Shown one piece after another: positions 23,340 to 29,733 of a stretch of DNA of 29,733 nt. The DNA comes from Ruminococcus flavefaciens (GTDB lineage: Bacteria > Bacillota > Clostridia > Oscillospirales > Ruminococcaceae). Location: positions 66,056 through 95,788 of the forward strand of contig DFHF01000052.1 in assembly GCA_002371825.1 (NCBI GenBank), in the 5' to 3' direction. The notes beneath the pieces were generated by a model. It did not search any database, was not told the DNA's origin, and saw only the letters and a list, made by a program, of their open reading frames with translations. Within the stretch, counting starts at the first letter, position 1; each line of letters opens with the position of its first letter. Position numbers and translations under genes: made by a program.

Positions 23340-23924
23340 TCAATAATATCTTTTAAGGCCTACAACTCTGCCGAGTATCTCCACCTCATCAAAGATAAGG
23401 GGATCCATTGTATCATTCTCAGGCTGGAGACGGTAGTGGCCTCTCTCCTTGTAGAAGGTCTTGACGGTAGCTTCTTCATGGTCTACCATAGCAACCACTA
23501 TGTCCCCGTTTTCAGCGTAGTCAGTCTTATATACTATAACTATGTCGCCGTCAAGGATTCCTGCATTTATCATGCTTTCGCCTCTTATCTTCAGTGCGAA
23601 GAGCTCGGATGGGTCATATCCCTCTGCCTCGAAGCCTATATATCCGGTGATGTCCTCTATCGCAGTTATAGGCTGTCCCGCAGTTACAGTACCGATAACG
23701 GGAACAGATGTTGTGGCACTGTTGGGAAGACGGAGAGTGCGGTTGAGATTATCGGTCTTTTCGAGCAGACCGTCGCTTACCAGCATTTCGATATAGCGGT
23801 GAGCTGTAGAGGTAGAGCGGAAGTCCATAGCGTCCATTATCTCTCTGACTGAGGGAGAAGTGCCCTCGTTCAGGCGGCGCTTTATATAGTTGAAAACCTC
23901 GATCTTCTTATCCTTGGTAGACAT
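23340..23924 (-). CDS. lexA: SOS repressor LexA
   Basis: LexA represses DNA-damage genes and cleaves itself when RecA filaments form. The 194 residues have the winged helix-turn-helix at about 1-66 (SVREIMDAMDFRSTSTAHRY) and the S24 peptidase domain with cleavage bond A82-G83 in VTAGQP, catalytic S117 in RGESM and K155 in VKTF. The start is 1 nt after the murC stop (TAATATG), and the Shine-Dalgarno GAGGAGG lies inside the last murC codons, so lexA is coupled to murC. No promoter or LexA-type palindrome (GAAC with 4 nt and GTTC) is visible next to it, so the usual autoregulation is not evident. Confidence 0.96.
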   Translation of the reverse strand: MSTKDKKIEVFNYIKRRLNEGTSPSVREIMDAMDFRSTSTAHRYIEMLVSDGLLEKTDNLNRTLRLPNSATTSVPVIGTVTAGQPITAIEDITGYIGFEAEGYDPSELFALKIRGESMINAGILDGDIVIVYKTDYAENGDIVVAMVDHEEATVKTFYKERGHYRLQPENDTMDPLIFDEVEILGRVVGLKRYY

Positions 23925-23925
23925 A

Positions 23926-25341
23926 TTAATCCTCCTCGCTGAGTTTTTTCAGCACCATTTTAGCGATCTTGTAGGCATCTCCGCAGCCGAGAGTTATAAC
24001 GAGATCGCCGTCCTTTGCGTTTTCACAGATGTAATCGCATATCTGGCTGAAATTCTGATATTTTCTTTCGTCAGTCCACTCAGCAGTCTCGTCCTGTGGG
24101 AACCAGATGCATCCGGGGATCTTTTCCGCAAGATGTCTTGTAAAAATGCCATAGGTGTTTTTCTCACGGCTGCCCATAATATCAGTGAGTACAGCGTGAT
24201 CCGGGATCTGGAGGACTCTTGCAAAGTCATCCAGCAGGAGCTTTGTGCGTGAGAAGGTGAAGGGCTGGAAAACTGCCCATACATTATTAAAATTCATTTC
24301 CATAGCAGCTCTGAGAGTTGCTTCAAGCTCGGTGGGGTGATGAGCGTAGTCATCCACAACTGTGATGCCCTTCTCGAAGCCAAGCTTTTCAAAGCGTCGC
24401 TTTGCTCCGCGGAATTCTGAAAGTCCCTTCTGAACAGCGGAGAATTCTATTCCGAGGTAATGTGATACTGCAACAGCGGCCAGCGCATTGAGTATATTAT
24501 GGATACCGGCCACATGAAGAGTTATTTCTCCCAGCTTTTCGCCCTTGTACATTGCATCAAAGGTGGTGAGGAGACCGTTTTCGTGCTTTACGTTCTCGGG
24601 ATAGAAATCGCAGGAAGTATCTTTTCCGAAGGTTATGATATTTTTATCTATGCCTTCCATAGCCTTCATAGTGTTTTCGTCAGAGCCGTTGAGGACAAGG
24701 ACCTTTGAAGTCATTTCGGCGAATTTGCGGAAGGACTTCATTATATTTTCAAGTGTGCCGAAATAGTCAAGGTGGTCAGCATCGATATTCAGTATAACGG
24801 AGATATCCGGTGACAGCTTGAGGAAATGATCCTCAAACTCACAGGATTCACATACAAGAGTATCGCTCTTGCCAGCAATACCGCTTCCGCCTATGCATGG
24901 TAGCTTGCCGCCGATATATGCGGAGAGGTCTACTCCGGCAGTATAGAGTATCTGAGTTATCATCGATGTGGCAGTGGTCTTGCCGTGAGTACCTGTAACA
25001 CAGACTGCATTTTCGTACCATGAAGTAACTATTCCCAGGAGATCGGCTCTTTCGAGAACAGGAACTCCGCTTGCACGGGCAGCCATAAGCTCAGGATTAT
25101 CCTCCATTATAGCTGCTGTATGCACGATAAGGTCAGCGCCCTCGATGTTTTCTGCACGCTGTCCTATGAATACGGGGATACCCATTTTTCTGACGGCTTC
25201 AAGGGTCTCGGTCTCATTGTTATCGGAACCGGTGAGATAATATCCCTGTGAATGAAGTATCTGGGCAAGGGGATACATACCTGATCCGCCGATACCGATA
25301 AAATGGATGTGCTTTTTTTCGTTTAAAATGTTGCTGTTCAA
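23926..25341 (-). CDS. murC: UDP-N-acetylmuramate--L-alanine ligase
   Basis: MurC adds L-alanine to UDP-MurNAc with ATP, the first amino-acid step of peptidoglycan precursor synthesis in the cytosol. The 471 residues fit the family. Visible are the UDP-binding glycine loop IGIGGSGMYPLA, the ATP-binding GTHGKTTA, the central-domain LNIDADHLDYFG, and the C-terminal VVDDYAHHPTE and VFQPFTFSRT motifs. The frame opens with TTG at 25341, since no ATG precedes the conserved glycine loop; AAAGGTGA lies 6 nt upstream. It is the first gene of the murC-lexA unit and is divergent from spoVG. Confidence 0.97.
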   Translation of the reverse strand: MNSNILNEKKHIHFIGIGGSGMYPLAQILHSQGYYLTGSDNNETETLEAVRKMGIPVFIGQRAENIEGADLIVHTAAIMEDNPELMAARASGVPVLERADLLGIVTSWYENAVCVTGTHGKTTATSMITQILYTAGVDLSAYIGGKLPCIGGSGIAGKSDTLVCESCEFEDHFLKLSPDISVILNIDADHLDYFGTLENIMKSFRKFAEMTSKVLVLNGSDENTMKAMEGIDKNIITFGKDTSCDFYPENVKHENGLLTTFDAMYKGEKLGEITLHVAGIHNILNALAAVAVSHYLGIEFSAVQKGLSEFRGAKRRFEKLGFEKGITVVDDYAHHPTELEATLRAAMEMNFNNVWAVFQPFTFSRTKLLLDDFARVLQIPDHAVLTDIMGSREKNTYGIFTRHLAEKIPGCIWFPQDETAEWTDERKYQNFSQICDYICENAKDGDLVITLGCGDAYKIAKMVLKKLSEED

Positions 25342-25421
25342 AGTAATTCACCTTTCACTTTCAGAAAAAAATATTTACGGTTATAGGTATAAGTTATATC
25401 TATTATCATATAAAATTATAT

Positions 25422-25450
25422 ATAATCATATTTTTTTCTTTAAATTTCAA
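25422..25450 (-). promoter_or_regulatory. Possible murC promoter in the divergent murC/spoVG gap
   Basis: On the minus strand TTGAAA (25450-25445) and GATTAT (25427-25422) are 17 nt apart. Several TATAAT-like hexamers follow in this very AT-rich stretch, so the exact start is uncertain. The rest of the 245-nt gap holds the spoVG promoter and leader and no gene. Confidence 0.35.
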
Positions 25451-25458
25451 AAATTAGC

Positions 25459-25487
25459 TTGCATTTTTACAAATTATACGTTATAAT
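25459..25487 (+). promoter_or_regulatory. Sigma-A promoter of spoVG
   Basis: TTGCAT (25459-25464) and a perfect TATAAT (25482-25487) are separated by 17 nt. The start would be near 25494, giving a leader of about 93 nt. A sigma-H promoter, as used by Bacillus spoVG, is not apparent. Confidence 0.82.
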
Positions 25488-25498
25488 ATCAAGCAGAT

Positions 25499-25534
25499 GC
25501 ACAGTACGTTGTGTGATTCAACGTATCATAGTGC
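25499..25534 (+). promoter_or_regulatory. Long leader hairpin before spoVG
   Basis: A 7-bp stem TACGTTG/CAACGTA with a 7-nt loop sits inside an outer GCAC/GTGC pair, separated by an unequal internal loop. It occupies the first third of the spoVG leader. No T run follows, so it is not a terminator. It could be a stabilising element or a protein-binding site. Confidence 0.5.
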
Positions 25535-25586
25535 TTTAAGTGATGCATTCCGTTATCTGAAAAGACATCACATAAGGAGGTAAAAC

Positions 25587-25889
25587 ATGGAAATAACAGA
25601 TGTAAAAATCAGAAAGATCATGTCTGAAGGCCGTCTCAGAGCTGTAGTTTCAGTTACTCTTGACGAAATGCTGGCAGTACATGATATCAAGGTAGTACAG
25701 GGTGACGAGAGACTTTTCGTTGCCATGCCAAGCAGAAAGGATGAGAACGGAGTGTTTCGTGATATAGTTCATCCTATTTCTCCTTCAGCAAGAAAGCTCT
25801 TTGAGCAGACTATACTTGAAGCATATGAAGCACAGCTTGCTGCTATCGAAGCAGAAGAGGCTGATGCCGCAGAAGAGATCACTGAATAA
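25587..25889 (+). CDS. spoVG: Regulatory nucleic-acid-binding protein SpoVG
   Basis: SpoVG is a small protein that binds DNA and RNA and modulates septation, surface and stress genes in many Bacillota; it is not limited to sporulation. The 100 residues carry the whole family core: MEITDVKIRKIMSEGRLRA, then LAVHDIKVVQGDERLFVAMP followed by the conserved SRKDENGVFRDIVHPI. An acidic alanine-rich tail ends the protein. TAAGGAGGT lies 5 nt before the ATG, an almost perfect ribosome binding site. It is a single-gene unit with its own promoter, hairpin leader and terminator. Confidence 0.97.
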   Translation: MEITDVKIRKIMSEGRLRAVVSVTLDEMLAVHDIKVVQGDERLFVAMPSRKDENGVFRDIVHPISPSARKLFEQTILEAYEAQLAAIEAEEADAAEEITE

Positions 25890-25911
25890 AATTGGATCTG
25901 ATCTGAATCAT

Positions 25912-25937
25912 GACCTGCCGTGAGGCGGGTCTTTTTT
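25912..25937 (+). terminator. Rho-independent terminator after spoVG
   Basis: An 8-bp stem (GACCTGCC/GGCGGGTC with one GU) and a GTGA loop are followed by six T. It ends where the convergent Nudix gene stops. Confidence 0.92.
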
Positions 25938-26481
25938 ATATTCCCAGGATCCTTGCTGCCTTGAGTATGACTATCTGAGTTTTTCCGTCTTTTATTTCGC
26001 CGTTCATGACCATTTCCACTGCCTTGGCCAGCGGAACAGTTACTACATCGAGAAATTCATCCTCATCCAGATCCTGTTTTCTGAATTCAAGGCCTCTTGC
26101 CATGTACATATATGTTATCTCAGTGTTGTAAGCGGGGGTAGGGTACATTTCACCGAGGTAGATGTATTCGCTGCATACGCAGCCGGTCTCCTCAAGGAGT
26201 TCACGCCGGCCGCATTCTGCATGATCCTCGCCCTTTTCCAGCTTTCCAGCAGGAACTTCGGTGGTCACTGTCCTGAACGGATAGCGGAACTGCTTTACCA
26301 TGTAGATCTCATTATTTTCAGTGACCGGGATGACGCATACACCTCCGTGGTGGAGAAGTACATCACGGACAGCGGTGCTGCCGTTTTCAAGCTCAACGGT
26401 ATCATGGGTGATAGTGAATATCTTGCCCTCGAATTCAACATCGCTTGTCAGTGTTTTTTCAGCAAGGTGCATATTTTCCAT
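25936..26481 (-). CDS. Nudix hydrolase, ADP-ribose pyrophosphatase type
   Basis: This cytosolic enzyme would split ADP-ribose into AMP and ribose 5-phosphate using Mg. The 181 residues carry a full Nudix box: GKLEKGEDHAECGRRELLEE followed by TGCV, matching G-x5-E-x7-RELxEExG. The flanking EVPAG and the MYPTPAYNTEITYMYMARGL segment are typical of the ADP-ribose subgroup (NudF-like). The start ATG overlaps the YfhO gene stop by 1 nt (TAATG), with AGAAAGGA upstream, so it is coupled to that membrane-protein gene. Whether the link to YfhO is functional or only transcriptional is unclear. Substrate preference is inferred from subgroup motifs. Confidence 0.92.
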   Translation of the reverse strand: MENMHLAEKTLTSDVEFEGKIFTITHDTVELENGSTAVRDVLLHHGGVCVIPVTENNEIYMVKQFRYPFRTVTTEVPAGKLEKGEDHAECGRRELLEETGCVCSEYIYLGEMYPTPAYNTEITYMYMARGLEFRKQDLDEDEFLDVVTVPLAKAVEMVMNGEIKDGKTQIVILKAARILGI

Positions 26482-28985
26482 TATCTTTCCTTTCTTGTGA
26501 GGCTGCGGATATATTCCTGAGAAGCGCTCACCTTGTGGGTAGAATTGTAATCATAGTAGTGTCTGTGTCCGCTGCTGGCTTTTTTATTTCTGAAGAGACG
26601 GCAGAGCAGCAGATATACAGCCAGCAGGATAAGTCCTGCCAGTGATATATATGAACCCTCGGCAAGGCCGGGAGTCTTATAGCGGAATACGATGTTATTT
26701 TCTCCTGCTTCGGCTTTTACAGCCATGAATCCGTAGGATACTTTTTCAACATCAGCGGTTTTTCCATTGACCTCAGCTGTCCAGCCCTCGCTGTATGGGA
26801 CGCTGAAGAATACCAGTGAAGGCTTATCAAGCTCTATTTCGGACTCAAATCCATGAGAGTCGAAGCTGAATGATGATGATGCCTGCTTCTGCTTTTCTTT
26901 GCAGGCCTTGATGTAGTCACTCTTTGTGAGGTCTCTATCTCCGCTGTACGGAGCGATTATATCTGAGTACTTTTCAGCCTGTTCATCGTCGAGAACAAGT
27001 GCTTTGATGAGAAGCTTTTCCCTGTCGGAGGAGCTTTTCTTCTTGGCGGAATCCTCGGTGATATACTGGTCATAGGCAAATCCCATAGGGATATAGAGAG
27101 TATTTTCGTAGTACTCAAAGTCGCCGTTAGTGCCGATATATTCAAATCCGGGGAGTTCATCCGGTACGACAGCGTTATAATATTCACGAGTACCGGGCTT
27201 GGAACGCTCCTTTTCAGATATCTCAGGATCATTTATAAGCTCTTCGTAGGTCGAAACTTTTTCAAGGTCACGGTAGAAATACTTGACTGAGAAAAGTCCT
27301 CGGAGAGTATAGTGTGACATATCTGCCCGTGAAGCTACGTCCCTTGTAATGTCAAGGGAGTGGTAGAAGTCCATGATAGATGTGTTTACCACACTCTGAA
27401 AAGCTCGCATATTCGGAAGCTTCCAGAGCATACCGTAGTTGTCATCGTCCTCTGAGATATCTATACGGAAGAAATTGTCATCGCTGACTTCCTCGTATAC
27501 TACATCCTTGCTTCTTATGGCAGCATCAGTATAGTATCTTGCACTCTTTATGCTTGCAGCCGAGTAGATCATAGTGGTGAAGAAGCATCCGGCGCAGGCG
27601 AAAGCAGTGAGCCATACAGCAGGTTCAAGGAAAGGCCGGTTCTTCTTTTTCAGGCTGAATAGTATCTTCGATACGATGAGGAATACCACAGCCAGACCTA
27701 TAGTGAGCCAGAAATAGGCTATATCATCAGGGAGGCGGAAGAACTTAAGCTTGTCGTTTTTCTTTACAGGCAGGCAGCCGATAAGTGCAAATGCTCCTAC
27801 AGCGAATGCACAGAGCTTCCAGCCAAAGTCAAGATCAGACTGTTCATCATCCAGTGATACAGCAGTCATCATTGCAAAAATGAGTATCGGCATATAGAAC
27901 CAGCGGGCATAGTAATAGGAGTTTGCTGCCTGGAAAAGACTGTTCAGCACAGGTACGAATGCTGCGATGATGCAGGCAATTGAAAGACCTGTAGCCCAGT
28001 GTTTTTTTCTTCCGCGCATAAATGCGGCTACACCGGCCATTGAGAACAGTGGGAAGTAGCCTCCGATGGAAGCCCATTTCTCGTAGTCTGATACGAAGAG
28101 ATTCGGGCAGGCCGGAGGATCCGGCTGCATGAAGAAGGACTGGATTATCCTTGGGATAAGTGTCTTGTCAGTATAGATCACCATATCAACTCCGTAGGCA
28201 CGTTCGTCCACACGCTGGTTGGTGATGACAGCCATTGCTGAGGGCAGGAGAATGAAAGCTGCGATCATGGTTCCAACAACTGCTTCAAAACAGAGCAGGA
28301 AGAATTTCTTCCACGATGTATCAAAGTCCGGTGCCTTCATCCTGAAAAGATAATACAGAACAAGGAAAACAGCCTGACCGGCGAAGAAATAGTAGTTCAT
28401 CACTGCCATAAAGGCTACAGTAACGGCAAATACGCCCTTGCGGCCTTTATTGATATTTTCCTCCATAGCTATGAGCATAAGAGGGAAGAATGCTGTAACG
28501 TCCTGGAAGTGGTTGAAGAAGACGTTGAAAGCCTGAAAACCTGAGCAGGCATATAGGAGTCCGCCGATAAGTGCGGAGTTTTTCTCTTTGACGAACCGCC
28601 TTATATATGCATAGGCGGTGACTGAAGCGATACCGTGCTTCAGGGCGAGGAGTACCGGCATAGCCAGTGTGACAAGTCCTCTCGGGAGAATGACTGAAAG
28701 CCAGAAGAACGGACTTCCTGTCAGATAAAATGAGTAGGAGGTCATGAAATCAGAACCCAGATCAGTGTACCAGTTCCATCCGAACTGACCGCTGCGGACT
28801 GTATCATTTGCCATGTTGTAGAATGGTATCTGCTGAGAATTATAGTCACCAGAATATATGTAGTATCCCCGGTTTGAGATCATTATCGGCAGGGCGCAGA
28901 TCATAAAGCATCCGAAGCCGAGCAGAAATGCGAGAAGATATTTTTCTTTTGTGTAGCGGGTAAAGCCACGGGGCTGTTTTGACAT
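26481..28985 (-). CDS. YfhO-family polytopic membrane protein, probable glycosyltransferase
   Basis: The 834 residues form a large N-terminal membrane domain of about a dozen segments, an outer domain at about residues 490-790, and a final membrane helix (YISLAGLILLAVYLLLC). The first outer loop, SGDYNSQQIPFYNMANDTVR, followed by FGWNWYTDLGSDF, matches YfhO proteins, whose fold resembles GT-C glycosyltransferases; characterised members decorate lipid-linked or teichoic acid polymers. A Ser/Lys/Asp-rich stretch and a beta-rich end precede the last helix. I chose the ATG at 28985 (MSKQPRGF), with AGGAGG 9 nt upstream, over an open frame 24 codons longer. The substrate is unknown. Confidence 0.88.
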   Translation of the reverse strand: MSKQPRGFTRYTKEKYLLAFLLGFGCFMICALPIMISNRGYYIYSGDYNSQQIPFYNMANDTVRSGQFGWNWYTDLGSDFMTSYSFYLTGSPFFWLSVILPRGLVTLAMPVLLALKHGIASVTAYAYIRRFVKEKNSALIGGLLYACSGFQAFNVFFNHFQDVTAFFPLMLIAMEENINKGRKGVFAVTVAFMAVMNYYFFAGQAVFLVLYYLFRMKAPDFDTSWKKFFLLCFEAVVGTMIAAFILLPSAMAVITNQRVDERAYGVDMVIYTDKTLIPRIIQSFFMQPDPPACPNLFVSDYEKWASIGGYFPLFSMAGVAAFMRGRKKHWATGLSIACIIAAFVPVLNSLFQAANSYYYARWFYMPILIFAMMTAVSLDDEQSDLDFGWKLCAFAVGAFALIGCLPVKKNDKLKFFRLPDDIAYFWLTIGLAVVFLIVSKILFSLKKKNRPFLEPAVWLTAFACAGCFFTTMIYSAASIKSARYYTDAAIRSKDVVYEEVSDDNFFRIDISEDDDNYGMLWKLPNMRAFQSVVNTSIMDFYHSLDITRDVASRADMSHYTLRGLFSVKYFYRDLEKVSTYEELINDPEISEKERSKPGTREYYNAVVPDELPGFEYIGTNGDFEYYENTLYIPMGFAYDQYITEDSAKKKSSSDREKLLIKALVLDDEQAEKYSDIIAPYSGDRDLTKSDYIKACKEKQKQASSSFSFDSHGFESEIELDKPSLVFFSVPYSEGWTAEVNGKTADVEKVSYGFMAVKAEAGENNIVFRYKTPGLAEGSYISLAGLILLAVYLLLCRLFRNKKASSGHRHYYDYNSTHKVSASQEYIRSLTRKER

Positions 28986-29016
28986 TGAATTATCCTCCTG
29001 AAGAATATACATATTT

Positions 29017-29022
29017 ATTATA
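29017..29022 (-). promoter_or_regulatory. Probable -10 box of the YfhO-Nudix unit
   Basis: On the minus strand a perfect TATAAT preceded by GTGT lies about 32 nt before the YfhO ATG. No convincing -35 is seen 17 nt upstream (TTTTAT), so the assignment rests on the -10 and position alone. Confidence 0.4.
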
Positions 29023-29094
29023 ACACATCTGTTCCGGAAATAAAAGCCTTTTTTCAAAAAAATAATACGAATGTTCCGCTTTGGGTATTTTCTC

Positions 29095-29123
29095 TTTACA
29101 TTATACGGAAAATGTGATATAAT
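29095..29123 (+). promoter_or_regulatory. Sigma-A promoter of the ABC-F gene
   Basis: TTTACA (29095-29100) and a perfect TATAAT (29118-29123) are 17 nt apart. A 5-bp hairpin TCCCG/CGGGA lies in the 47-nt leader before the CGGAGG ribosome binding site. Confidence 0.82.
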
Positions 29124-29176
29124 TGATTCCGTAATTTTGTCCCGGGAAAGACGGGAGACTATTTTTCGGAGGTAAT

Positions 29177-29733
29177 ATGATAACAGTCAGCAATGTCAGC
29201 GTACAGTTCGGCGGAACTACGCTTTTCAAAAATGTAAATCTCAAGTTCACAAACGGTAACTGCTACGGCGTTATAGGTGCTAATGGAGCAGGCAAGTCCA
29301 CATTTCTCAGAGTGCTCTGCGGAGAGCTTGAACCTGCATCAGGTGAGGTAGTTATGCCTAAGGAGGAGCGCCTCAGCGTTCTCAAGCAGGATCACTTTGC
29401 CTATGATGAGTATACAGTGCTGGATACAGTAATAATGGGAAATGCCCGACTTTATGAGATAATGCAGGAGAAGGATGCTCTCTATGCCAAGGAGGATTTC
29501 TCGGAAGAGGACGGTGTAAAGGCTTCTGAACTTGAGGGTGAGTTTGCTGAGCTGAACGGCTGGGAGGCTGAATCTGACGCTTCAAAGCTTATACAGGGTC
29601 TTGGTCTCTCCGAGGATATACTCTATCAGCAGATGTCCGGTCTCTCTGGTAACGAAAAGGTAAAGGTGCTGCTTGCTCAGGCCCTCTTCGGAAATCCGGA
29701 TATCATACTCCTTGACGAGCCTACCAACCACCT
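29177..29733 (+). CDS. ABC-F family ATPase, 3'-truncated by the window edge
   Basis: ABC-F proteins are soluble twin ATPases that act on the ribosome: some aid stalled translation, others protect from antibiotics. The 185 residues present cover the first ATPase domain: Walker A GANGAGKST, the variant signature LSGNEK in place of LSGGQ, and Walker B IILLDEPTNH at the very end. No membrane segment is seen. The LSGNEKVKVLLAQALFGNPD segment is characteristic of the YkpA/YbiT-like subgroup rather than of known resistance proteins. The ATG at 29177 has CGGAGG 4 nt upstream. The second half lies outside the window, so the linker that would decide the subgroup is not visible. Confidence 0.93.
   Translation, partial: MITVSNVSVQFGGTTLFKNVNLKFTNGNCYGVIGANGAGKSTFLRVLCGELEPASGEVVMPKEERLSVLKQDHFAYDEYTVLDTVIMGNARLYEIMQEKDALYAKEDFSEEDGVKASELEGEFAELNGWEAESDASKLIQGLGLSEDILYQQMSGLSGNEKVKVLLAQALFGNPDIILLDEPTNH

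Noticed and set aside
29177..29733. ABC-F protein as an antibiotic resistance determinant
   Set aside because: The visible half resembles the housekeeping YkpA/YbiT-like subgroup and the part that would decide resistance lies outside the window.

Overview
The window looks like a chromosomal segment from a fibre-degrading Oscillospiraceae (Bacillota), closest in style to cellulosome-producing Ruminococcus such as R. flavefaciens. The evidence is a secreted multi-module xylanase carrying an internal dockerin and Thr-rich linkers, strong AAGGAGG-type ribosome binding sites, Gram-positive sigma-A promoters (TTTACA/TTGCAT, 17 nt, TATAAT), and a Bacillota gene set (spoVG, mreBCD plus a class B PBP, DUF4321, YfhO, lexA). 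Species assignment is an inference from module style. I see no rRNA, tRNA, CRISPR array, insertion sequence or phage gene.

Layout, left to right. (1) 1-7096, plus strand: the 3' nine-tenths of secA with its terminator, a calcium-loop lipoprotein, then a tight run of methyltransferase, GNAT acetyltransferase, hslO (Hsp33) and hflX, closed by a strong terminator. (2) 7097-12664, the accessory part: an AT-rich regulatory region holding a 30-bp-spaced direct repeat, a promoter and a structured leader; a 1306-residue xylanase/esterase (GH11-CBM22-GH10-dockerin-CBM22-CE4); and an AraC-family regulator with its own promoter. An A10 tract lies exactly at the dockerin/linker boundary of the xylanase gene. 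A slip of one base in either direction gives a stop within a few codons. (3) 12692-14935, minus strand: an ECF sigma factor and a membrane-anchored putative anti-sigma factor. (4) 15031-25341, minus strand: a cell-envelope block, read in transcription order as murC-lexA, zapA-U32 peptidase-dut-DUF4321, then mreB-mreC-mreD-PBP2. Nearly every junction overlaps by 1 nt or is within a few nt. (5) 25459-29733: spoVG with a hairpin leader (plus), YfhO and a Nudix hydrolase (minus), and the 5' part of an ABC-F ATPase (plus) running off the end.

How it fits together. The left and right parts are housekeeping: protein export, redox chaperoning, ribosome-associated GTPase and ATPase, precursor synthesis and the rod-shape elongation machinery. 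The centre is a plant cell wall module: a bifunctional xylanase with an esterase domain and a neighbouring AraC regulator that probably senses a sugar. The points most worth a second look are the A10 slippage site, the paired repeat at the xylanase promoter, the leader RNAs before the xylanase gene and spoVG, the sequestered ribosome binding site of the PBP gene, and the Pro/Thr-rich tail of that PBP.
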